From contig JAJXWV010000052.1 in assembly GCA_021781455.1 (NCBI GenBank), positions 1-57,512 of the forward strand: a DNA stretch of 57,512 bases, given 5' to 3'. The stretch is from Acidobacteriota bacterium (GTDB lineage: Bacteria; Acidobacteriota; Thermoanaerobaculia; Gp7-AA8). Made by a program: the position numbers and the translations under genes. The notes under the pieces were generated by a model, which did not search any database, was not told where the DNA came from, and worked only from the letters and a program-made list of their open reading frames with translations. Below, piece by piece: positions 42,467-50,303 of this stretch (positions within the stretch are counted from its first letter, which is position 1; each line of letters starts with the position of its first letter).

Positions 42467-43714
42467 ATGAAACACATCCTCATCATCGGTGGCGGCATCA
42501 TCGGGCTCTCGACGGCCTACTACGCGAGCCGCCGCGGGCATCGCGTGACTGTGGTCGAGCGGGGAGATGCCACGCACGACGGCTGCTCGTTTGGGAATGC
42601 GGGCTACATCACGCCGAGCCATTTCATCCCGCTCGCGGCACCGGGCGCCGTACGTCTGGCGCTGCGGTGGATGAAGGATCCGGAAAGCCCCTTCTACGTC
42701 CGGCCGCGGCTCAGCGCCGAGCTGCTCTCGTGGGGCTGGAGATTCTGGCGGGCCTCGACGCCGCGGCGGGTCGAGCGCGCCGCGCCGCTGCTGGCGGAGA
42801 TCAATCTCGCCAGCCTTGCTCTGTACGAGGAGCTCGCGGCCGAGGCGGACGACTTCGGGCTGCAGAAGAACGGCCTGCTCATCGTCGTTCGGAGCGACCG
42901 CGCGCTCGAGGAAGAGGCTCACGTCGCGGAGCTGGCGCATCGGCTCGGAATGCCGGCCGAGATCGTCGACGCGAAAGGTGTCGCCGCGATGGAGCCCGAG
43001 ATTCGCATGAGCATCGCCGGCGCGGCGTTCTATCCACGCGACGCGTGCTTCGCGCCGGCCACCCTGATGGGCAGCATGAAGCGCCGGCTCGAGGAGCGCG
43101 GCGTCCAGTTCGCCTGGGATACGAACGTGACCGGCTGGCGACTCGGCAACGATCGAGTGGAGGCGGTCCGCACCTCGCGCGGCGATCTCTCCGCCGATGA
43201 GTACGTCGTCAGCGGCGGGTCGTGGTCGCCGTCGATCGTTCGCGGCCTGAAGCTGAAACTCCCGATGCAGGGCGGTAAGGGCTACAGCCTCACCCTTCCG
43301 CACCCGCCGCACAAGTCGAAACGCGCCATCATCCTCGGCGAGGCGCGCGTGGCCGTCACTCCGTTAGGCGAAGGCATCCGCTTCGGCGGGACGATGGAGA
43401 TTGCCGGGCTCCAGGAGCGCGTCAACCCGGCACGCGTGCGCGGAATCGTGAAGGCCGTCGTGCGCTACTTCCCCGATTTCACTGCCGACGATTTCCGCGG
43501 CGTCGACCCGTGGTACGGCTTTCGCCCCTGCTCGCCCGACGGGCTGCCCTACGTGGGCCGCTTCGCCCGATACGCAAACCTCTCCGCTGCCACGGGCCAC
43601 GCCATGATGGGCATGAGCCTCGGTCCGATCACCGGCAAGCTGATGTCCGAAGTGCTCTCCGACGAGCCCCCGTCGATCGATATCGGCATGCTGTCGCCGG
43701 ACCGGTACGCGTAG
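42467..43714 (+). CDS. FAD-dependent D-amino-acid (D-hydroxyproline) dehydrogenase
   Basis: A 415-aa DadA-like flavoprotein. The dinucleotide-binding motif IIGGGIIGLSTAYYASRRGH is at ~5-24. The C-terminal end (DPWYGFRPCSPDGLPYVGRF, ATGHAMMGMSLGPITGKL) is typical of amine/amino-acid oxidoreductases. By operon position it should oxidise cis-4-hydroxy-D-proline to 1-pyrroline-4-hydroxy-2-carboxylate. The start at 42467 follows directly on a tandem-word repeat and has no visible ribosome site, so translation may depend on coupling or a leaderless-like mode. Confidence 0.9.
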   Translation: MKHILIIGGGIIGLSTAYYASRRGHRVTVVERGDATHDGCSFGNAGYITPSHFIPLAAPGAVRLALRWMKDPESPFYVRPRLSAELLSWGWRFWRASTPRRVERAAPLLAEINLASLALYEELAAEADDFGLQKNGLLIVVRSDRALEEEAHVAELAHRLGMPAEIVDAKGVAAMEPEIRMSIAGAAFYPRDACFAPATLMGSMKRRLEERGVQFAWDTNVTGWRLGNDRVEAVRTSRGDLSADEYVVSGGSWSPSIVRGLKLKLPMQGGKGYSLTLPHPPHKSKRAIILGEARVAVTPLGEGIRFGGTMEIAGLQERVNPARVRGIVKAVVRYFPDFTADDFRGVDPWYGFRPCSPDGLPYVGRFARYANLSAATGHAMMGMSLGPITGKLMSEVLSDEPPSIDIGMLSPDRYA

Positions 43715-43718
43715 CTCC

Positions 43719-43769
43719 CCGTCACTCTGAGCCGGCGGAGACATGTTCCCGTGTCTCAGCATGACGGGA
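43719..43769. repeat. Short CACTCTGAGCCGGCGG element
   Basis: CCGTCACTCTGAGCCGGCGG followed by a diverged right end (GTCTCAGCATGACGGGA) and little in between. It is the minimal member of the family, and lies inside the hydroxyproline operon. Confidence 0.8.
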
Positions 43770-43795
43770 TCGCGCTGGAGTTACGATTGCGCCCC

Positions 43796-44701
43796 ATGAA
43801 CATGAACTGGCAGGGCGTCATGCCGGCGATCACGACTCCGTTCGACGAGAAGCTCGAGGTGGATCACACATTTCTCGCTCGTCACGCCTCGTGGATGGTC
43901 GATGCCGGCTGCAGCGGCATCGTGGCCCTCGGCTCGCTGGGCGAGGGAGCAACACTTCAGGAGGACGAGAAGATCGCCGTCCTGAAGACTTGCATCGGCG
44001 CGGTCGGGCAGCGCGTGCCGGTGGTGGCCGCCATCTCCGCATTATCGACCTCCGATGCGGTCAGGCTCGCCAGACGCGCCGCGGACGCTGGCTGCAGCGG
44101 TCTCATGGTCCTGCCGCCGTACGTCTATTCGACCGACTGGCGGGAGATGAAGGCGCACATGGTGGCCGTCCTGCGCGCCACGAAGCTCTCCTGCATGCTC
44201 TACAACAACCCGATCGCCTACCGTACCGACTTTCTTCCCGAGCAGGTCGCCGAGCTCGCCGCTGAGCACGAAAACCTGCAGGCCATCAAGGAATCGTCGG
44301 CGGACGTGCGGCGGCTCGCGGCCATCCGCTCGCTGATCGGCACGCGTCTGGCGCTGTTCATCGGCGTGGACGATCTGATCGTGGAGGGGATCGACGCCGG
44401 TGCAGTGGGCTGGATCGCCGGCCTGGTGAACGCTTTGCCGGTCGAGTCGGTGCAGTTGTTCGAACGCGCCAGCCGCAGCCGGCGTGAATCGGCGTTCGAG
44501 CTCTATCGCTGGTTTCTTCCCCTGCTGCGGCTCGATACCGTGACGAAGTTCGTGCAGCTGATCAAGCTAGTGCAGGCGGAGGTGGGGATGGGCAGCCCGC
44601 GGGTGCGGCCGCCGCGGCTGGAGCTCGCCGGCGAGGAGCGTGAAGCGGCGCTGCGCACGATTCGCGATTGCCTCGCCAGCCGGCCGGAGATGGCTCGATG
44701 A
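43796..44701 (+). CDS. DapA-superfamily lyase, probable 1-pyrroline-4-hydroxy-2-carboxylate deaminase
   Basis: A 301-aa TIM-barrel aldolase-type enzyme. The Schiff-base lysine is K165 in LQAIKESSADVRR and the catalytic tyrosine is Y136 in MLYNNPIAYRTD; GSLGEGATL replaces the GTTGE of true dihydrodipicolinate synthases. In hydroxyproline operons this family deaminates 1-pyrroline-4-hydroxy-2-carboxylate to 2-oxoglutarate semialdehyde, and the gene order here fits that. Its stop overlaps the next start (ATGA). The chosen ATG lacks a clear ribosome site (ATG at 43802 is an alternative). Confidence 0.9.
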   Translation: MNMNWQGVMPAITTPFDEKLEVDHTFLARHASWMVDAGCSGIVALGSLGEGATLQEDEKIAVLKTCIGAVGQRVPVVAAISALSTSDAVRLARRAADAGCSGLMVLPPYVYSTDWREMKAHMVAVLRATKLSCMLYNNPIAYRTDFLPEQVAELAAEHENLQAIKESSADVRRLAAIRSLIGTRLALFIGVDDLIVEGIDAGAVGWIAGLVNALPVESVQLFERASRSRRESAFELYRWFLPLLRLDTVTKFVQLIKLVQAEVGMGSPRVRPPRLELAGEEREAALRTIRDCLASRPEMAR

Positions 44702-46248
44702 CCATCCTGGGCACGTCGATGATCGGCTTTGCGCGCGGTGCGTCTGAAGAGACTTTTCGCGCGGTGAATCCCGCAACCGGCCGCGACCTCGATCCATCGT
44801 TTTCGTCCGCGACATCGGCCGATGTCGATCGCACCGCGTCGCTCGCTGCTGCCGCATTCGTGGAATCCTCGAAACTCGCCGGCACAAGAAGGGGAGAGCT
44901 GCTGCGCCGCATCGCCGGCAATCTCGAGGCGGGCAGCGAAGCGCTCATCGAGCGCGCGCACCTGGAGACGGCCCTTCCTGTGGGACGGCTCCAGGGTGAG
45001 CTCATGCGCACCACCGGCCAGCTGCGGATGTTCGCCGCGCTCGTCGAGGATGGCTCGTGGGTAAGCGCTCGCATCGATCATGGAGACGCGGAGCGGAAGC
45101 CGCCGAAGCCCGACCTTCGATCGATGCTCCGCCCGATCGGGCCAGTGGCGGTGTTCGGTGCCAGCAACTTCCCGCTGGCGTTTTCAGTCGCCGGAGGGGA
45201 TACCGCCTCGGCGCTCGCAGCCGGTTGTCCGGTCATCGTGAAGGCGCACCCGGCGCATCCCGGCACCTCCGAGCTCGCCGGCGTGGCGATCGTCGACGCG
45301 GTGCGCGAGCTCGGGCTGCACGAAGGGACGTTCTCACTTCTCTTCGACCGCGGATTCGAGATCGGCGCGGCGCTGGTGAAGCATTCCTCGATCAAGGCCG
45401 TCGGCTTCACGGGATCGCGACGAGGCGGCCTGGCACTGGTGAACATCGCGGCGCAGCGGCCGCGGCCCATCCCGGTCTACGCGGAGATGGGGAGCGTCAA
45501 CCCTGTCTTCATCCTGCCGGAGGCGCTGCGCACACGCGGCGCGGAGATCGCCGCCGGCCTGCACGCCTCGGTCACGTTAGGCGTGGGCCAGTTCTGCACG
45601 AATCCGGGTCTGGTGGTCATCGAACGCGGAACCGCGGCCGGTGCCTTCATCGATGATCTGGAGGAGCGGATCGCGACCACGGCTGTCGGAACGATGTTGA
45701 CTGCGGGCATCTGCAGCGCGTATCGGGCAGGCCTGGGAAAGCTGGCGAGTTTTTCGAGAACCAGGCAAGCGACGGATGCGGATGCGCATTCGGCCGGGGC
45801 GGCTCTCTTCGTCACCGGCGCGGAGTCGCTGCTGGCGAATTACGAACTGATGGAAGAGGTCTTCGGTCCGTCGACGATCGTCGTCGAGTCGACGCCCGGC
45901 CAGTTGATGGAGGTTGCCCGGGCGCTCGAGGGACAGCTCACCATCACCGTGCATGCCGCGGATGGCGAGCTCTCCTCGCATCGCGAGCTGCTCGACGTCC
46001 TGGAGACAAAGGCGGGCCGTCTCATCGTCAACGGTTTCCCGACGGGAGTCGAAGTCTCACCGGCCATGGTTCACGGCGGCCCGTTTCCGGCGACCTCCGA
46101 CGGCCGCTCGACCTCCGTCGGCACGCGAGCCATCGAGCGCTTTGCGCGTCCGGTGTGCTATCAGAGCTTCCCCGATGCTCTGCTGCCGGATGAGCTGAAG
46201 GAGGCGAACCCGCTGGGGATCAGAAGGATGGTCTTCCCGTCACTCTGA
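44698..46248 (+). CDS. 2-oxoglutarate semialdehyde dehydrogenase (aldehyde dehydrogenase family)
   Basis: A 516-aa NAD(P)-dependent enzyme finishing hydroxyproline breakdown by making 2-oxoglutarate. The catalytic cysteine is C300 in LGVGQFCTNPG and the general base E263 is in YAEMGSVNPVF; the Rossmann region has VGFTGSRRGG. The GQFCTNPG form is typical of the KGSA dehydrogenase subgroup. It is coupled to the upstream deaminase by a 4-nt overlap. Its last three residues and stop (PSL-stop) are encoded by the repeat element that follows. Confidence 0.93.
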   Translation: MTILGTSMIGFARGASEETFRAVNPATGRDLDPSFSSATSADVDRTASLAAAAFVESSKLAGTRRGELLRRIAGNLEAGSEALIERAHLETALPVGRLQGELMRTTGQLRMFAALVEDGSWVSARIDHGDAERKPPKPDLRSMLRPIGPVAVFGASNFPLAFSVAGGDTASALAAGCPVIVKAHPAHPGTSELAGVAIVDAVRELGLHEGTFSLLFDRGFEIGAALVKHSSIKAVGFTGSRRGGLALVNIAAQRPRPIPVYAEMGSVNPVFILPEALRTRGAEIAAGLHASVTLGVGQFCTNPGLVVIERGTAAGAFIDDLEERIATTAVGTMLTAGICSAYRAGLGKLASFSRTRQATDADAHSAGAALFVTGAESLLANYELMEEVFGPSTIVVESTPGQLMEVARALEGQLTITVHAADGELSSHRELLDVLETKAGRLIVNGFPTGVEVSPAMVHGGPFPATSDGRSTSVGTRAIERFARPVCYQSFPDALLPDELKEANPLGIRRMVFPSL

Positions 46249-46400
46249 GCCGGCGGAGCGTTGGGTCGAGTCACTCTGAGGGGGCGGCATACTCGATCCG
46301 TTGCAGCCTAACAATCGTTCCGGTAAGAGACAGTTCGCCGCGCTCCACCGCTCTCGCCCGCGCCGCCGCCCCCGCGGTTCCGCCGGCTCAGAGTGACGGG
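46237..46400. repeat. CACTCTGAGCCGGCG element between convergent genes
   Basis: The left end CCGTCACTCTGAGCCGGCGG supplies the stop of the dehydrogenase; the right end CGCCGGCTCAGAGTGACGGG ends 1 bp from the stop of the facing gene. A second left unit (GAGTCACTCTGAGGGGGCGG) and TAAGAGACAGTTCGCCGC lie inside. It is the entire intergenic space. Confidence 0.92.
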
Positions 46401-46401
46401 T

Positions 46402-47235
46402 TCACTCGATCCTGACCACGCCCTCGGCCACCTTCGGGAATCGCTGCAGCACCGCGGGGTCGTGGCCGGGGATGATCAGCCGCGGATCCTTGACCAGCGT
46501 CTTCATCGTCTCCTGCGCGCGCAGGTTCGACTGCTCGTCGAACGTCTGGGCGATCGGCAGGTGCTTGTCGAGATTCTGATAGAGGTAGACGTTGTCCGAT
46601 GCCAGGACGATCGTGCCTGGCTTCGCCGTCACGGTCACGTACTGGGATGCGAAGGTGTGGCGGCCGCCGGTGTAGACGCGGATTCCCGGCAGTATCTCCT
46701 GCTCGCCGTCGACGAGGTGCAGTTTTCCGGCGGTGTTTTCGCGCAGCAGATAGGCCATGTCCGCCGGGTCGATGCCGCCGTGCTTGCCGCCGCTCTGCCA
46801 GGCGTCGGCGGTGTAGTAGACGTACTCGTCGCGCTGGATCCAGATCTGTGCGTTCGGAAACAGGTCCGCGCCGTCGAGGTGATCCCAGTGCGCGTGCGAG
46901 ATGATCAGGTCGGTGATGTCCGCGGCCTTCACTCCGGCCCGCGCCACCGCTTCGTCGGGCCGCACGAAATCGGCGGGCTTCCACTGCTTCATGAACTGGG
47001 GCCTGTAGAAGCCGGAGTCGACGAGGATGTTGCGGCCGCCGCCACGGATCAGCCACACGTAGCACGGCACGTCGATCTTCACCGCTGCGTCGCCGCCCTT
47101 GACCAGCGCCGAGATCGGGAACTGCGGCAGCGTCGCGTAGCGGATCGCGTAGACCTCGTACTGCGGCGGAGTCTGCGCGAGGGCGGTCAGGGCCACGCCC
47201 AAAAAAGAAAGGGTTGCGATCGTCAGAGTGCGCAT
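46402..47235 (-). CDS. Exported metallo-beta-lactamase-fold hydrolase (lactonase-like)
   Basis: A 277-aa protein with a signal peptide (ending TALA). The zinc motif is H114-A-H116-W-D118-H119 in ISHAHWDHLDG, and further ligands are likely in GGRHTFASQ, ASDNVYLYQN and IPGHDP. This order is that of the AHL-lactonase-like branch of the fold, where YTGGRHT and GHD are conserved. Lactone cleavage is only a possibility. GGAGG precedes the ATG at 47235, inside the small upstream gene, with which it overlaps by 13 nt. Confidence 0.85.
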   Translation of the reverse strand: MRTLTIATLSFLGVALTALAQTPPQYEVYAIRYATLPQFPISALVKGGDAAVKIDVPCYVWLIRGGGRNILVDSGFYRPQFMKQWKPADFVRPDEAVARAGVKAADITDLIISHAHWDHLDGADLFPNAQIWIQRDEYVYYTADAWQSGGKHGGIDPADMAYLLRENTAGKLHLVDGEQEILPGIRVYTGGRHTFASQYVTVTAKPGTIVLASDNVYLYQNLDKHLPIAQTFDEQSNLRAQETMKTLVKDPRLIIPGHDPAVLQRFPKVAEGVVRIE

Positions 47236-47408
47236 CGGGCGTCCTCCGGATACCACGTTCTCTCGATGGCCGCCTTCTTCGGCGGATGAGAGCTCAGCGG
47301 GAAAATCCGCAGGAACTTCACCAGGATCAGCAGCAGCAGGATGATCAGGTAGATGCGCAGGAAATAGAGCGCGAACCTGACGGCGGGGGTGGTTTCGATT
47401 CGGGCCAT
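47223..47408 (-). CDS. Small single-pass membrane protein
   Basis: A 61-aa protein with one strong hydrophobic helix (residues ~10-35, YFLRIYLIILLLLILVKFL) and a basic, hydrophilic end. It starts 3 bp after the stop of the MgtE-N/CBS gene and overlaps the next gene by 13 nt, so it sits inside a tight operon. I do not recognise it. The tight spacing and clean helix argue that it is real; it may be an accessory of the transporter encoded upstream. Confidence 0.6.
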   Translation of the reverse strand: MARIETTPAVRFALYFLRIYLIILLLLILVKFLRIFPLSSHPPKKAAIERTWYPEDARCAL

Positions 47409-47411
47409 GTC

Positions 47412-48689
47412 TCAGGCGCGCGTTGACGCCGGTCCTTTCGTGACGTCTTTCCGATACACGACGCCCATGATCCGGTGCTGGTCGTCGACGATCGGCAGCA
47501 TGCGGTAGTGATAGCGCGCGAACAGCTCGGCCAGGTCCTCCCGGGCGTCGTCGGGACCGGCGCAGACGACCGTCTCGATCATGAGCTCGCCGAGAGTGGT
47601 CTCGTCAGTGGCCAGGATGATGTCGCGCAGGTCGGCCACGCCCAGCAGCACCCGGTCGGCGTCGACGACGAAGATATAGGTGATGGAATCGTGGTCGCGG
47701 TTCGAGGCTCTGATGTCGCGCAGGATCTCGCCGGCCTTTGTGCTCGCGGGCATGGCCAGGAAGTCATCGGACATTGCGGATTCGGCGACGCTCTCGTCGA
47801 GCGACAGGATCTCCGCCACCTCGTCCGCCATCTCTTTCGGCAGGAGAGTCATCAGAGCCATGCGGTTCTCGAGCGGCAGGATCGTGAAGAGTGCCGCCAG
47901 GCGCTGTGGCGACATCTCCGACAGGATGGTCCGGGCACGGTCGAGGCGGAGGTTGGCCACGAGTTGCCGTTGCGCGCGCGGCTCGGCCTCGCTCAGCACG
48001 TCCGCCGCCTTCTCCGAATCGAGGGCCGAGAACACCGCCTGCTGTTCCTCGCCGCTCAGCTCCTCGAGCGCGTCCGCCAGATCCTCCTCGGGAAGATCGG
48101 CGATCTGTGCGCGCGTGATCGACAGAGCCACCGAGTCCGTCGTGCCGACATCCTCCAGCGACAGAGGCTGGACGTACTTCCAGGGGATGAGCTGTTCCTT
48201 CGCCGAGATCAGGCCGTAGATGCCCCATTTGCGCAGGAACCCGTTGAAGGAGATGTCGACGAACACCAGCGCCACCCGTCCCTTCGACGCCAGCAGCTGC
48301 ACGTCGTTGACCACCTCGATGCTGCGCCCGTTCATGTCCAGGATGGTCCTGCCGATGAGGTGCTCGTTGAGGAGCATCCATCCCGGCTGGTCGACGAACG
48401 GCGTGTAACTCTCGCCGTTAGGCGGCTCGACTTCGATTCCGTGAGCCGTCACCGAGGCGACCTTGTCCCAGGGAATGAACTCCGTAGGCCTGCCCCAGCC
48501 GTGCTCGAGGAGGATGCCCACCGCTTCCGGATAGGGCTCGGCGATGCGGAACACCAGGTCCGTCGGCTTGCCGAGGCGGCGGCCGGTGACCCGCTGCCGG
48601 ATTGACGGCCTCACCAGCTCGGAGAAGTAAAGCAGCGCGTATCCAGGCTGTTGCGGCACGCTCGCGGCGGTCTCGACGGTCTGCGACAT
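47412..48689 (-). CDS. Soluble PRC-barrel / MgtE-N / CBS protein
   Basis: A 425-aa cytoplasmic protein with no membrane segment. The first ~190 residues hold two PRC-barrel-like beta parts. An MgtE N-terminal helical domain follows at ~200-300 (ALEELSGEEQQAVFSALDSE, KAADVLSEAEP, LAALFTILPLENRMALMTLL), and a CBS pair at ~305-420 (ITYIFVVDADRVLLGVADLR, YRMLPIVDDQHRIMGVVYRK). In MgtE these last two domains sense cytosolic Mg2+ and gate the channel; here the channel is missing. It lies 10 bp after the Nramp-like gene and probably regulates it. Confidence 0.88.
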   Translation of the reverse strand: MSQTVETAASVPQQPGYALLYFSELVRPSIRQRVTGRRLGKPTDLVFRIAEPYPEAVGILLEHGWGRPTEFIPWDKVASVTAHGIEVEPPNGESYTPFVDQPGWMLLNEHLIGRTILDMNGRSIEVVNDVQLLASKGRVALVFVDISFNGFLRKWGIYGLISAKEQLIPWKYVQPLSLEDVGTTDSVALSITRAQIADLPEEDLADALEELSGEEQQAVFSALDSEKAADVLSEAEPRAQRQLVANLRLDRARTILSEMSPQRLAALFTILPLENRMALMTLLPKEMADEVAEILSLDESVAESAMSDDFLAMPASTKAGEILRDIRASNRDHDSITYIFVVDADRVLLGVADLRDIILATDETTLGELMIETVVCAGPDDAREDLAELFARYHYRMLPIVDDQHRIMGVVYRKDVTKGPASTRA

Positions 48690-48699
48690 GCGTCCTCCA

Positions 48700-50013
48700 T
48701 CATGCGCCGAAAAGGCCCGGGAACAGCACCGAAAGTCCGAACAGCGTCGACATGATCACCACGAAGAGCGTAATGCTCCAGTTGGCGAAGTTCTGCCATC
48801 GCGTGTTGGTGTAATCACCCATCAACGGCTTGTCGTTCAACAGCAGGATCAGGAACATCAGCGCGGCCGGCAGCAGTGTAACGGCGACCACCTGCACGAA
48901 CATCGTGATCTCGATCAACGGTGCGTTCGGGATCAGCACGATGGCCCCGGCGGAGATGAGGGTCAGCAGGTAGACGGCGTAGAACCACGGCGCGTCGCGG
49001 ACGCTCCGGTTCAGCGAGTGCGCCCATCCGAAGACCTCGCCGACCGCCCAGGACGTCGACAGCGAGATGCAGAGCGCGCCGAGGAAGCCGGCGTCGAACA
49101 GGCCGATGGCGAACAGCCGCCGCGCCCATTCGCCCTCCGCCTTCGGAAGCAGCGGCGACAGCGCGTAGGCGGTCTGCTTGGCGTCCTGCACCACGATCTG
49201 CGGCGAGTGGTAGTAGAACGCGGCGCCCGTGGCGATGATGATGAAGATCGCCACCAGACCCGTGAACAGCGAGCCTGCGAACGTGTCGAACTTCCCGAAC
49301 TTGATGTCGTGGACGTCCATCCCCTTGTCCACCACCGCGCTCTGCTGGAAGAAGATCTGCCACGGCGTGATCGTCGTCCCGATGTTGGCCATGATCACGA
49401 AGAGGAGGTCCGCAGTGAATCCGCCGCGGAACGTGGGGTTGTAGAACCCCCGCCACACCGAATGCCATCCGGGGTTGGTCGGCATCTTCATCGCCCAGAG
49501 CGCGGCCGGGATGTAGACGAAGTTGAAGACGCAGAAGAACAGCGTCATCTTCTCGAACGTCCAGTAGCGGCCGGTCATGACGATGCCCATCAGGATCAGC
49601 GACACCACCACGTACGTAATGGCCGGCGGGATCCCGAAGATGCTCATCGCTTCGGTCATCCCGATGTACTCGGTGACCAGGGTCAGCCAGTTCACGATCC
49701 CGAGATCGATGATGGAGAACCAGCCCCAGACCGGGCCGAAGCCGTCGAAGATGGCTTCGGCGTGACCGCGCTTGGTCACCGCTCCGAGGCGTACTGTCAT
49801 CTCCTGGACGTAGTACGCCATCGGGATGAGGATGAAGAACACCCAAAGGAGGTTGAAGCCGTACTTCGAGCCGGTCACCGCGTAGGTGGAGATGCCGCCG
49901 GCGTCGTTGTCGGCCACCATCGTGATGACGCCGGGACCGATGACGGCTAGAAGGACCAGCGTGCGGCGGCGGAGCCGCGCCAGTTTGTGAAATAGCTTGC
50001 TGATCCAGTACAA
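48700..50013 (-). CDS. Nramp-family metal transporter with atypical binding site
   Basis: A 437-aa membrane protein with about eleven helices. TM1 (GPGVITMVADNDAGGISTY) has D37-A-G-G40 where classical Nramps have D-P-G-N, and TM6 (NIGTTITPWQIF) has T216-P-W218 where they have M-P-H. The metal-binding Asn and Met and the proton-linked His are thus absent, which argues against ordinary Mn2+/Fe2+ uptake. The start is taken as TTG at 50013: GGAG lies 8 nt upstream and no ATG is nearby; the frame further upstream is repeat DNA. It is the first gene of a four-gene operon with an MgtE-N/CBS protein. Confidence 0.88.
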   Translation of the reverse strand: MYWISKLFHKLARLRRRTLVLLAVIGPGVITMVADNDAGGISTYAVTGSKYGFNLLWVFFILIPMAYYVQEMTVRLGAVTKRGHAEAIFDGFGPVWGWFSIIDLGIVNWLTLVTEYIGMTEAMSIFGIPPAITYVVVSLILMGIVMTGRYWTFEKMTLFFCVFNFVYIPAALWAMKMPTNPGWHSVWRGFYNPTFRGGFTADLLFVIMANIGTTITPWQIFFQQSAVVDKGMDVHDIKFGKFDTFAGSLFTGLVAIFIIIATGAAFYYHSPQIVVQDAKQTAYALSPLLPKAEGEWARRLFAIGLFDAGFLGALCISLSTSWAVGEVFGWAHSLNRSVRDAPWFYAVYLLTLISAGAIVLIPNAPLIEITMFVQVVAVTLLPAALMFLILLLNDKPLMGDYTNTRWQNFANWSITLFVVIMSTLFGLSVLFPGLFGA

Positions 50014-50095
50014 GCGGCTCGCTCCGGACGTGAGGATGGTGCCCGCGATGGACAACGCGGGCGACCTCGGGCTTGTAACAGACGTCCGGAGCGAG
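50014..50095 (-). promoter_or_regulatory. Structured leader that would sequester the ribosome site of the Nramp-like gene
   Basis: On the minus strand CTCGCTCCGGACGT (50095-50082) and ACGTCCGGAGCGAG (50031-50018) pair perfectly over 14 bp. Between them GCCCGCG and CGCGGGC form an inner 7-bp hairpin, with GAGG/CCTC able to extend it. The 3' outer strand contains GGAG, the only ribosome site for the TTG start 8 nt later. Folding would therefore block translation. It matches no riboswitch class I know; a plain hairpin remains possible. Confidence 0.55.
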
Positions 50096-50112
50096 GTCAA
50101 TGAAGGTTGCGG

Positions 50113-50229
50113 GGTCCCCAGGTCACCGAGTCCCCAGGTCACCGAGTCACCAGGTCACCGAATCACCAGGTCAAGTGGCCGGCGCTTGCCGAGTCGTTGA
50201 GTGCATCCCTCTGGTGACCCGGTGACGCA
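50113..50229. repeat. Tandem GGTCACCGAGTC words with inverted partner
   Basis: Four to five units of GGTCACCGAGTCCCCA type at 50119-50171 face GGTGACCCGGTGACG at 50213-50226 around a ~40-nt centre. This is upstream of both the Nramp-like operon and the PilZ gene. Confidence 0.85.
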
Positions 50230-50303
50230 GGGACCCTTTCCTCACCGCCAACGGGGATCGGCATTGTCCACGGTCCTCGCCGGAGCTACACTCTCCGCAT
50301 CCC

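Noticed and set aside
43796-44701. A true dihydrodipicolinate synthase for lysine synthesis
   Set aside because: The GTTGE motif is replaced by GSLGE and the gene is coupled to a 2-oxoglutarate semialdehyde dehydrogenase in a hydroxyproline operon, so the deaminase role is more likely.
50014-50142. An extended N-terminus of the Nramp-like protein
   Set aside because: The extra codons run through the hairpin leader and the GGTCACC tandem repeat; the GGAG plus TTG at 50013 fits the family's N-terminus.
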